From assembly GCF_007671685.1 (NCBI RefSeq), contig NZ_VCNL01000002.1, positions 496,001-560,000 of the forward strand: a stretch of 64,000 nt of DNA. The letters run 5' to 3'. The notes beneath the pieces were generated by a model. It searched no databases. It worked only from the letters and a program-made list of their open reading frames with translations, and was not told the origin of the DNA. How positions within the stretch are numbered: the stretch's first letter is position 1; each line of letters starts with the position of its first letter. This document shows, in pieces, positions 42,486 to 50,017 of the stretch. This stretch comes from Halorubrum salsamenti (lineage in GTDB: Archaea > Halobacteriota > Halobacteria > Halobacteriales > Haloferacaceae). Made by a program: the position numbers and the translations under genes.

Positions 42486-43126
42486 GCTAGCTCCATCTCC
42501 CGGCCGGCGTTCGCCACGAAGCGGGCCACCGCGTTGTGGTCCTTCCGCCCGTCGGTGAGTTCGACGCCCGAGGCCACGTCGACCGCGAACGGATCGGCGG
42601 CGCGAACCGCTTCGGCGACGGTGTCGGCCGTGAGCCCGCCGGCGAGGACCACCGGCGAGGTGAGCCGGTCGGCGAGGTCGCCGGTCCGCTCCCAGTCGTG
42701 GGTCTCGCCGGTTCCGCCGGCGCCCGACTCGTCGGTCGAGTCGATCACGAGCGCGTCGGCGACCCGATCGAACTCCTCGGCGCGCGCCGGGTCGTCGGCG
42801 TCGACCGCGAGCAGCACCTTCCGCTCCGTCTCCGCGCGGATGTACCGGATCTCGTCAGGGGTCCACTCGCCGTGGAGCTGGACGGCGTCCGGGGTGGCCG
42901 TCCGCAGGAGTTCGACCGCGCGCTCGGCCGACTCGGGCATCGTGACGAGCGTCGCGGTGACGAACGGCGGCACGTCCGCGAGCAGCTCCGCCGCCGTCGC
43001 CGGGTCGACCTCGCGGGGGGAGTCGACCGGGACTTCGGTGATAACGCCGACCGCGTCGGCGCCGGCGTCGACCGCGGCGCGGAGGTCGGCCCCCTGCGTC
43101 AGCCCGCAGATCTTCACCCGCGCCAT
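42482..43126 (-). CDS. trpF: Phosphoribosylanthranilate isomerase
   Basis: 214 aa from ATG 43126. Third step of tryptophan synthesis. Motifs: RVKICGLTQGADLRAAVDAG (catalytic Cys), VQLHGEWTPDE, LVIDSTDESGAGGTGETHDW (catalytic Asp) and VVLAGGLTADTVAEAV near the C-terminus. Start overlaps the trpD stop by 1 nt (TGATG), so the pair is translationally coupled. Normal (beta/alpha)8 length. Confidence 0.97.
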   Translation of the reverse strand: MARVKICGLTQGADLRAAVDAGADAVGVITEVPVDSPREVDPATAAELLADVPPFVTATLVTMPESAERAVELLRTATPDAVQLHGEWTPDEIRYIRAETERKVLLAVDADDPARAEEFDRVADALVIDSTDESGAGGTGETHDWERTGDLADRLTSPVVLAGGLTADTVAEAVRAADPFAVDVASGVELTDGRKDHNAVARFVANAGREMELA

Positions 43127-44193
43127 CAGTCGTCGTCCTCCGGGCCCGCTGTGGTCGAGGCGGGTGCGGAGTCGAGGGACGCCGCTTCGTCGTCGCCGCA
43201 AAGCGCCGAGAACTTCGCCGCGGCCGCGCCGGAGTCGATCGCCTCGGCCGCGCGCTCGACGCCCGCCGCGAGCGTGTCGGCCTCGCCGGCGACGTAGATC
43301 GCCGCGCCCGCGTTCGCCAGAATGAGCTCGCGTTTGGGGCCGGTGACGGAGCCGTCGACGATCCCGCGGAGGTCGGCCGCGTTCTCCTCGGGCGTCCCGC
43401 CCGCGACGTCCTCGATCGGGGCGCGGTCGAGGCCGAGGTCCTCCTCCGGAGCGATCGTGAACTCGGTCACCTCGTCGCCGACGACCTCGGCGGCGACCGT
43501 CTCGTCGTGGATCCCGATCTCGTCCATCCCGGCGCCGTGAACGACGAGAGCGCGCTCGACCGACATGTGCGCGAGCGATCGGGCGATCGTGGGGACCAGA
43601 TCCGGGTCGTACACGCCGAGAACCTGCGCGTCGGCGCCGGCGGGGTTCGTGAGCGGGCCGAGCACGTTGAAGATCGTCCGCATCCCGACCTCCTTGCGCG
43701 GGCCGATGACGGCCTTCATGGCCGGGTGGAAGACGGGCGCGAGCATGAACCCGATCCCGTCCTGCTCGATCGCCTCCTCGACCGCCGGCGGCTCGGCCTC
43801 CACGTCGGCGCCCGCGACCTCCAGCACGTCGGCGCTCCCGGAGGAGGAGGACACCGAGTAGTTACCGTGCTTGGCGATCGGGACGCCGGCGCCCGCCGCG
43901 ACGATCGCGGCCGTCGTCGAGACGTTGATGGTGTCGTGGTCGTCGCCGCCGGTCCCGCAGGTGTCGACGAGGGGCTCGCGGTCGGGCTCGATCGTGCGCG
44001 CGGCGTCGCGCATCCCCTGCGCGAAGCCGGCGATCTCGGCCTCCGTCTCCCCCTTCGCGCGGAGCCCGGCGAGCAGGGCGCCGATCTGCGCCTCCGTGGC
44101 CTCCTCGAAGACGAGCCGCGCGGCCTCGCGCGCCTCGTCGACCGTCAGATCCGCCCCGTCCGTCACGCGTTCGACCGTGTCGTTGATATTCAT
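43126..44193 (-). CDS. trpD: Anthranilate phosphoribosyltransferase
   Basis: 355 aa from ATG 44193. Second step of tryptophan synthesis: transfers phosphoribose from PRPP to anthranilate. VDTCGTGGDDHDTINVST and KHGNYSVSSSSGSADVLE bind PRPP; NVLGPLTNPAG and the RALVVHGAGMDEIG block follow. First gene of trpD-F-E-G, the same order known for Haloferax volcanii. The upstream region has three TGTACA boxes. trpC, trpB and trpA are not in the window. Confidence 0.97.
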   Translation of the reverse strand: MNINDTVERVTDGADLTVDEAREAARLVFEEATEAQIGALLAGLRAKGETEAEIAGFAQGMRDAARTIEPDREPLVDTCGTGGDDHDTINVSTTAAIVAAGAGVPIAKHGNYSVSSSSGSADVLEVAGADVEAEPPAVEEAIEQDGIGFMLAPVFHPAMKAVIGPRKEVGMRTIFNVLGPLTNPAGADAQVLGVYDPDLVPTIARSLAHMSVERALVVHGAGMDEIGIHDETVAAEVVGDEVTEFTIAPEEDLGLDRAPIEDVAGGTPEENAADLRGIVDGSVTGPKRELILANAGAAIYVAGEADTLAAGVERAAEAIDSGAAAAKFSALCGDDEAASLDSAPASTTAGPEDDD

Positions 44194-44243
44194 TGTGTAC
44201 ACCGATGTCGTGTTTCGCGTTGTGATGTACAAGTATGTACATC
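44194..44243 (-). promoter_or_regulatory. TGTACA boxes upstream of trpDFEG
   Basis: TGTACA occurs at 44196-44201, 44226-44231 and 44236-44241. The last two form a perfect inverted repeat GATGTACA-N4-TGTACATC (44224-44243). TGTACA is the TRP-box consensus bound by TrpY in Methanothermobacter. The boxes lie 3-50 nt before the trpD ATG, where a TATA box (about GCGTTATACC on the minus strand near 44245-44254) and the transcription start should be. Repression by tryptophan is inferred. Confidence 0.65.
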
Positions 44244-44280
44244 GGTATAACGCTGTCGCCCGGGCGAGAACCGATAGCAC

Positions 44281-44412
44281 TCGACGAGGAGGGCGGGAGC
44301 GGGGAGAGGAGGAGAGAAAGAGAGAAGCGGAGCAGAGAGGAAGCGGAGCAGAGGGGAAGCGGAGCAGAGGGGAAGCGGAAGGGAGGGGAGTGGAGGAGGA
44401 GGGGCCGCGGGA
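44281..44412 (+). repeat. Purine-rich tract with a 16-bp tandem repeat
   Basis: From 44281 to about 44412 the plus strand is nearly all A/G. Within it, four 16-bp units (44324-44339, 44340-44355, 44356-44371, 44372-44387), about GAAGCGGAGCAGAGGG, follow each other. It lies between the dabA stop and the trpDFEG promoter, both transcribed on the minus strand, so the RNA would be pyrimidine-rich there. Confidence 0.85.
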
Positions 44413-44417
44413 CCGGA

Positions 44418-46886
44418 TCAGTCGTCGGCGACCGCGGGCTCGGGAGCGGCCGGCCGCTCCGGCTCGGTCGCGGGCGGCTCGGAGAGCGGCTGCCACTCCA
44501 TGTCTCGCTCGTACTCGAACGCGCGGTGGTCCTGCGTGGGGTCGACAACCGTCAGCGAGAGCCAGTCGTTGTCCAGCAGTCGGGTGACCTCCTCCTGGTC
44601 GGCCAGGGCGTCGGTGACCTGTTCGACCGGCGCGTGGACCACCGTCGAGAGGCGGAGCGGCTGGTGGTACGGGTCGTCGTCGGCAGCCATCAGCGACTGG
44701 AGGGGGAGCCCGGTCATCAGGTCGCCGCCGTTGCCCTGGTAGACGCCGACGTTGCCGACGGGGTTCTGGGTCACCTTCGATCCGCTACCGTAGACCGCGT
44801 TATCGACCGTCGAGAAGTAGTACTGGGCGTTGATCCACTGGGTGACGACCATCGGTCCCGCGAAGATCGCTCCGAGCGCGTCGCCGTCGGGGTCGGTCGA
44901 CCAGTCGTACGAGTGGAGGAAGGCGCGACCGTCGAGGTCGAGGTCGCTCGTCAGCTCTCGGGGGCCGACGACGAAGCCGGCGTTGCCCGCCAGTCCCCAC
45001 TCGGGACGCGTCTCGGCCCAGTCGGCGGCGCGGCGTTCGGCGTCGTCGACGCCCTCCGACGCGTCGCCGCCCATCGACTCGACGCGCTCGGCGGCCGCGT
45101 TCCCGCGGGCCTCGTCGAGGTCCGCGCGCAGCCGGTCGAGGTCGTCCGCGTGGCTCTCGGGCACCTCGCCGTAGAGCTCGATCTCGTCGGTCGTCGTGTT
45201 GTGCTCGCCGGCGATGAAGACGGTGTCATCGGGCAGGTCGAAGCCGCGCTCGCGCAGCGCCGCCTTCACGTCGGGATCGGCGCAGATCGCCGCCAGCACG
45301 CGGGCGTTCGGCCCGCCGGGGTTGCCGGCGCACGCGCCGCAGTCCAGGCTCGAGTCGTAGGGGTTGTTCGTCGTCTCGCTCGCGTGGCCGACGAAGGCGA
45401 CGAGCCGACCGAACTCCGTCCACCCCATCAGCTCGAAGGCGGTCGCGGCGTATTCGACCTTCTCCTCGTGGGTCAGCCCCACCGGGAGCCCGTCGGCGTG
45501 GGTGTGCTGGTGTTGGACGATCTGGTCGCAGAACTCGTGTGCGTCGGGCACCGCGTCGTCGGCGGTGTCTAACAGGTCGCGGACGCGACCGGGAACGAGC
45601 GTGCGAGCCGCGAGCGCCAGTCCGTAGCCGCTCCCGGCGTTCTCGACGAAGCCGAAGGCGCTTGCGGGGTTCGTCTTCAGCTTCTTGACGACTCCGCCCG
45701 CGACCTCGCGGACGCTCGACAACCGGTCGTGACGTTCCTGGGTGTCCCGGTCGGTCGGAACCTCGCTGACGCGGTGCTGCGCGTCGAGGATGGGCGGGCA
45801 GGCGTCGACCGGTACCTCGGCGTCGTACCCCTGATACTCCATCGGGACGCCGAAGAAGCCGGCGTAACCGTGGGTGTCGTATTCGCCGGTGGCCTCGATG
45901 TGACGCCGGATCACCTCCGAGCGGGTGTCGATACAGAAGACCAGCTGCGCGTCGGGGCGCTCGGACGAGCCGCTCTCGCCCCGCTCCCGGCTCTCGCTGG
46001 CCACGTGTTCGACGACCTCGGACCGGTAGCTCGCCTCCCACGCGCTCAGGAACGCCTCGGCGATCTCGTCGGTCGGATCGGAGCCGGGCGTGTCGGGACC
46101 GGTAGACGGCTCGATGTCGACGTCGAACCCGTCGCAGAGCGCGAGTCGGACCGCGAGGTACTCCGCGAGCGTGATCGGGTGGGCCGACTGCCACGCCCCC
46201 TCGTCGCCCGCGCGCTGCTTGATGAGGCCTGTCCATCCCGGGAGCGCCGCCAGCTGCTCCTCGAAGACCGGCACCCACTGGCCCTCCGGGTACGGTTCCA
46301 AGACGGCCTCGATGGCCTCGATCGGCGTCTCGGGAAGCGACGCGACGACTCCCGAATCGGGGATCTCGTCGTCGTGCGGGGCCATCTCGCGGAAGGCGGC
46401 GTAGAACCCGTCGCCGCGGTTCGGCATCGACCACGCGGCGTGCCCTTCGTCGAGGAAGGCCGACAGCCACTTCGTCAGCACGCGGTCGACTTCCTCGGCG
46501 TCGGTGTCGGTCTCGTCGTCCGGCGTCTCCGACTCGCCGTCCGGGACCGCCGACCCGACGCCCGTGTCCACGCGTTCGAGCAGCGTCTCCGGGTCGGCGT
46601 CGTAGCCGCGGTCGGCGAGTTCCGATTCGAGCGTCTCCGGGTCGATCCGGCCGTCGTCGAGCGCCGCCCGGAACGTCTCGCGGCTCGGGTACCCGCGGCC
46701 GCCGAGCAGGTCGGCCGCCTGCGTCACCGCCTCGCCGAACGGCATGTCTTCGAACCCCGAGAGGGGATTGGCGGTCACGAACGAGTGGATCGGCCAGACC
46801 GACCCGACCGTCGCCGCCGCGTCGTCGATACCGTCTTCGATGGTCGCGTCGTCGATACCGTCTTCGATGGTGGATTCGGAACTCAT
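44418..46886 (-). CDS. dabA: DabA, inorganic carbon accumulation subunit (DUF2309)
   Basis: 822 aa. Cytoplasmic zinc protein with beta-carbonic-anhydrase-like site that, with DabB, is thought to hydrate CO2 one-way for energy-coupled carbon uptake. QLVFCIDTRSEVIRR gives Cys318 and Asp320; FVGHASETTNNPYD and LDCGACAGN give His501 and Cys516. These C-x-D and H-x14-C spacings match the zinc ligands reported for Halothiobacillus DabA2 (C351, D353, H524, C539). Overlaps dabB by 4 nt. Starts with a duplicated nonapeptide. Confidence 0.93.
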   Translation of the reverse strand: MSSESTIEDGIDDATIEDGIDDAAATVGSVWPIHSFVTANPLSGFEDMPFGEAVTQAADLLGGRGYPSRETFRAALDDGRIDPETLESELADRGYDADPETLLERVDTGVGSAVPDGESETPDDETDTDAEEVDRVLTKWLSAFLDEGHAAWSMPNRGDGFYAAFREMAPHDDEIPDSGVVASLPETPIEAIEAVLEPYPEGQWVPVFEEQLAALPGWTGLIKQRAGDEGAWQSAHPITLAEYLAVRLALCDGFDVDIEPSTGPDTPGSDPTDEIAEAFLSAWEASYRSEVVEHVASESRERGESGSSERPDAQLVFCIDTRSEVIRRHIEATGEYDTHGYAGFFGVPMEYQGYDAEVPVDACPPILDAQHRVSEVPTDRDTQERHDRLSSVREVAGGVVKKLKTNPASAFGFVENAGSGYGLALAARTLVPGRVRDLLDTADDAVPDAHEFCDQIVQHQHTHADGLPVGLTHEEKVEYAATAFELMGWTEFGRLVAFVGHASETTNNPYDSSLDCGACAGNPGGPNARVLAAICADPDVKAALRERGFDLPDDTVFIAGEHNTTTDEIELYGEVPESHADDLDRLRADLDEARGNAAAERVESMGGDASEGVDDAERRAADWAETRPEWGLAGNAGFVVGPRELTSDLDLDGRAFLHSYDWSTDPDGDALGAIFAGPMVVTQWINAQYYFSTVDNAVYGSGSKVTQNPVGNVGVYQGNGGDLMTGLPLQSLMAADDDPYHQPLRLSTVVHAPVEQVTDALADQEEVTRLLDNDWLSLTVVDPTQDHRAFEYERDMEWQPLSEPPATEPERPAAPEPAVADD
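46821..46874 (-). repeat. 27-bp tandem repeat at the start of dabA
   Basis: Two 27-bp units encode TIEDGIDDA twice near residues 6-23, immediately before the conserved part of the protein. The repeats are in frame. Confidence 0.85.
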
Positions 46887-48385
46887 TGGGCTCCTCCGTT
46901 GTCGTACTCTTCCGCGTTCGTCAGCAGGGTGTCGGGCGACGGTTGACTCGCGTTCAGGAGCGCGACGTAGAGCCGCCGGCTGCGCTCGTGGACGCCCGCC
47001 TCGATCGCGACGTACGCGGCGAGGAAGGCGACGGCCACGAGGACGTGGAGCGCGGTCAGCTCTGTCGGCGCCGTGACGACCGGGAGTCCGGTCAGGAGCG
47101 TCGAGATTCCGTTATAAACGAGCGCATACAGGGCGATGGCGGGGAGGAAGACCAGCGGAATCGCCCCGTAGCGGACCGTCGCCGGAAGCGAGGTCTGCCG
47201 GACCGCCGAGCGCGCCGCATGGAGGGTGGTAAACACCACGAACAGGGCGAGCAGGAGGCCGCCGTCGGCGCTCGTTCCCTTCCCCGTCAGCAGGACGAAG
47301 GCCGCGCCGCCCGCCAGTCCGGTCACCAGCGTCGCGGCGACGTCGACAGCGCCGGAAACGCCCGTCGCGCGCCCAGCCTTTTTGTCCGGGGCCGTCCGCT
47401 CGACCCGTGCGCCCGAACTGAGGAACTGATACGCCTTATAAAACCCGTGCAGCACGAGATGGGTGATCGCGGCCCCGAAGAAGCCGAGCCCGGCCTGCAT
47501 GATCATGAACCCCATCTGTCCCACCGTCGAGCAGGCCAGCTTGCTCTTGACGTCCGCCCGGACGGATTTGAGGAGCTTCCCGAGCAGCGCGCTGGCCGCG
47601 CCGACCGCGACGATCGCGAGCATGAGGGAGCCGTCGACGGTGACGACCGGCGCGAAGCGGAGGAGCAGAACGCCGCCCGCGTTGACGAACCCGGCGTGCA
47701 TCAGCGCCGACGCCGGCGTGGGGGCGGTCATCGAGGAGAGCAGCCAACCGTGGAACGGGACGAGCGCGGACTGGATCATCGCCGCGAGGACGAGCGCGAC
47801 GGCGGCGACGAGCCAGACCGGACCACCGAGGCCATCGGTGGCCGCGGCGATCCCGGAGACCGTCGTCGCGCCGGTCGCCCACCAGAGCGTCGCCAGCGCG
47901 ACGCCGAGGAGCCCGCTACTCGCGAGGAAGTAGCGCCGAGCGACCGTCGCGGCCGCCTGCGCCTGCTCCCACCCGCTGACGATGCCGATCAGCCTCGCCA
48001 TCGCGAGCCCCATCGCCAGCCACAGGGCCCCGAACAGAGCGATGTGGTCGGCCGCGACGAGCGTCATCACGACGGTCACGAACCCGAACACGGCGAGGAA
48101 GAACCTCGTCTCGTGGGCGCTCCCCGCCATGTAGCGGCGGGAGTAGCTGTGGACGATGCCGCCGAAGAAGGCGACGACCACCCACATCAGGACGGTGAGC
48201 CCGTCGACGGCGACCACGCCTGGGATCTCGGGTGCGAAACCGAATCGGACTCGAGCGACGAAGGCCGCGAGGCTCGTCGCGAACAGCGACCACGCGAGCC
48301 ACGTGAGTGCGACGGGCACGAGCGACGAGTCCGCCGTCGTGTCCGGGAGCGCTCCGACCGTCGGTTTCGAGGTGCGTCCTGCCAT
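46883..48385 (-). CDS. dabB: DabB, NuoL-like proton-conducting membrane subunit
   Basis: 500 aa, about 13 TM segments of the NADH-quinone oxidoreductase chain-5 family. Signatures include GIVHSYSRRYMAG, SALVPFHGWLLSSMTAPTPASALMHAGFVN and KSKLACSTVGQMGFMIMQAGLG. It lacks the other Nuo genes around it and is followed at once by dabA, which identifies the DAB-type pair rather than complex I. Expected to feed proton or sodium flow to DabA. Transcribed from a promoter near 48475; first of two coupled genes. Confidence 0.92.
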   Translation of the reverse strand: MAGRTSKPTVGALPDTTADSSLVPVALTWLAWSLFATSLAAFVARVRFGFAPEIPGVVAVDGLTVLMWVVVAFFGGIVHSYSRRYMAGSAHETRFFLAVFGFVTVVMTLVAADHIALFGALWLAMGLAMARLIGIVSGWEQAQAAATVARRYFLASSGLLGVALATLWWATGATTVSGIAAATDGLGGPVWLVAAVALVLAAMIQSALVPFHGWLLSSMTAPTPASALMHAGFVNAGGVLLLRFAPVVTVDGSLMLAIVAVGAASALLGKLLKSVRADVKSKLACSTVGQMGFMIMQAGLGFFGAAITHLVLHGFYKAYQFLSSGARVERTAPDKKAGRATGVSGAVDVAATLVTGLAGGAAFVLLTGKGTSADGGLLLALFVVFTTLHAARSAVRQTSLPATVRYGAIPLVFLPAIALYALVYNGISTLLTGLPVVTAPTELTALHVLVAVAFLAAYVAIEAGVHERSRRLYVALLNASQPSPDTLLTNAEEYDNGGAQ

Positions 48386-48472
48386 CGTTCAATCCGTTCG
48401 ACCGCTCTCGGCGGCCGACGCGAGTCGGCGGACCGATACTGGTCGTCTCTACACCCATCTGAGAACAGATTG

Positions 48473-48529
48473 CCTATTAAATCTACTCGTATTCACAAAA
48501 CGTTCGTAAGAATGTCGTTAAAGAACATT
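48473..48529 (-). promoter_or_regulatory. dabBA promoter and upstream dyad
   Basis: Minus-strand TATA-like ATTTAATAGG (48473-48482) would give a leader of about 60-65 nt before dabB. About 30 nt further upstream lies the AT-rich dyad AATGT-CGTTAAAGA-ACATT (48511-48529), in a region (48480-48535) far lower in GC than its surroundings. It is a candidate site for the Lrp-type regulator encoded next door. Confidence 0.5.
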
Positions 48530-48680
48530 ATAGTTATGGGGGTCGTCGCGTTCGAACCCAAAGCGGCGCTCGTCGTCCTCGGTGGCGCCTCTGTAGGGAC
48601 TCGCCCTCCCCGGCCTCCCCGGTCGACCCGGAACTGGCGATCGTCCGGCGCGAAACACCGGGGCGCCGAACGGACCTCGT
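48530..48680. other. Non-coding gap upstream of the dabBA promoter
   Basis: No supported gene between the dab promoter dyad and the Lrp stop. It contains GC-rich sequence with pyrimidine runs (48601-48625). Confidence 0.4.
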
Positions 48681-49154
48681 CTACGAGTCGGTCTCGGCGT
48701 CGAACTCGCCGAAGGGCGTCGTCTCGTGGCTCCGTACGAGGACCTCGTCGGCGACCGTGAGACCCATGTCGAGGAGTTCCTGCGCGACGGGTGTGATATC
48801 GTCGTCCGACTCGCCGACCGCCGTCACGAGGAGGTTCTGTTCGCCGGTGACCAGCTCTTGGACCGAGATGACGCCGTCGATCTCGAGGATCTCCGGGAGC
48901 GTGTCGCCGCGCTCGGGTATCGAAGCGGTGCAGTAGAGCAACATCCGGAGCGGATACCCCGACTTCTGGTAATCGACCTCGGCGCTGTATCCCTTGATGA
49001 CTCCGTCGGACTCGAGGCGCTGGATGCGCTTGCGGACGGTGCTGTCCGACGTACCGGTTCGCTCCGCGATGTCTCCGGACGACATGTTTCGAGCGTCCTC
49101 CTGTAACGCGTACAGGATCGCTCTGTCCACGTCGTCGATCGCTTCGTCGGCCAT
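48681..49154 (-). CDS. Lrp/AsnC family transcriptional regulator
   Basis: 157 aa from ATG 49154. The N-terminal HTH has DDVDRAILYALQEDARNMSS and DIAERTGTSDSTVRKRIQRLESDGVIKGYSAEVDY; the C-terminal RAM domain starts LRMLLYCTASIPERGDTL and includes ISVQELVTGEQNLLVTAVG. A minus-strand TATA-like TATAAACATAAA (near 49179-49190) favours this start over the in-frame ATGs at 49172 and 49286. It lies directly upstream of dabB on the same strand and may control it; the effector is unknown. Confidence 0.88.
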   Translation of the reverse strand: MADEAIDDVDRAILYALQEDARNMSSGDIAERTGTSDSTVRKRIQRLESDGVIKGYSAEVDYQKSGYPLRMLLYCTASIPERGDTLPEILEIDGVISVQELVTGEQNLLVTAVGESDDDITPVAQELLDMGLTVADEVLVRSHETTPFGEFDAETDS

Positions 49155-49248
49155 ACTGACCGTGCGTGGCATAGCCACTTTATGTTTATATATCGCGTTT
49201 AAATCCGAGATCGATGCGGCGCTGACCGGTCTATGCGGTCGACGCGGT

Positions 49249-49962
49249 CTACGCGACGTCGAGGGCGGCCTCCCCGTCCGCCTCAACGACGACCACCGGG
49301 ACCTCGGCGTCGTCGACCACGGTGTCGGTCGTGGAGCCGAACACGAAGCGCCCGACGGTCCCCGTCGTGGGGGCGCCGACGACGACGAGGTCGTAGTACG
49401 GCGACTGCTCGACGATCGCGCCCGCGGCCGACCGGTCCTCGACGAGCCAGCGGTCGACGCGGTCGAACCCCCCGAGGCGGTCGCGAGCGGCGTCGAGCAG
49501 CCGCTCGCCGGTCGCGGCGTACTCGTCGCTTTTGCCGTCCCCTCGCGCCGGAGCGTCGGCGGGGCTCCCGGCGTCGCTCTCGTCCGTCCCCGACGGACCG
49601 TCAGCGAGCGCGGCGTCGGTGGGGACGACGTGAAAGAGCTCGAGCCACGCGTCGGTCGCGTCCGCGATCTCCCGGGCCACGTCGACGGTCGCCCCCGAGT
49701 GCGGCCCGGGGCCGACCGCGACGAGGACCGAGGAGACGCGATCCGGACGCGCCGCGCGATCGGCCCCTTCGAGCGTCGCGTCGGCCGCGGTCGGCGTCGA
49801 CGCGGTCGCCTCCGCCACGGTCGATTTGACGATCGGATCGCCGATCCCGGCGTCGATTCCCGCGGTCTCGTCGCTCATGCCGCCCGAACTCGCCTCTCCG
49901 TCGATCCCCGGGTCCGCCGCTCCGCCGCCTCCGCCCCCGTTGTCGGCGTCGCTCCCGTTCAT
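49249..49962 (-). CDS. Universal stress protein with a long disordered N-terminus
   Basis: 237 aa from ATG 49962. Residues 1-70 are Gly/Asp/Ala-rich and unlikely to fold. The Usp domain starts VSSVLVAVGPGPHSGATVDVAREI and ends YYDLVVVGAPTTGTVGRFVFGSTTDTVVDDAEVPVVVVEAD with the nucleotide signature. An insertion rich in Asp/Gly/Ser (about 130-155) interrupts the domain. Second of four UspA-type genes here. Role and binding partner unknown. Confidence 0.85.
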   Translation of the reverse strand: MNGSDADNGGGGGGAADPGIDGEASSGGMSDETAGIDAGIGDPIVKSTVAEATASTPTAADATLEGADRAARPDRVSSVLVAVGPGPHSGATVDVAREIADATDAWLELFHVVPTDAALADGPSGTDESDAGSPADAPARGDGKSDEYAATGERLLDAARDRLGGFDRVDRWLVEDRSAAGAIVEQSPYYDLVVVGAPTTGTVGRFVFGSTTDTVVDDAEVPVVVVEADGEAALDVA

Positions 49963-50017
49963 ACCGTTACCGTCAGACGTGCGTCTGATAAATCCCGTTG
50001 GTCGCGAACCAGACGTG

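Noticed and set aside
46883-48385. DabB as a complex I NuoL subunit
   Set aside because: No other nuo/fpo gene adjoins it and it is translationally coupled to dabA.
48541-48570. GTTCGAACCC resembling a tRNA T-loop
   Set aside because: No flanking T-stem complementarity, no acceptor stem and no anticodon arm could be drawn on either strand.
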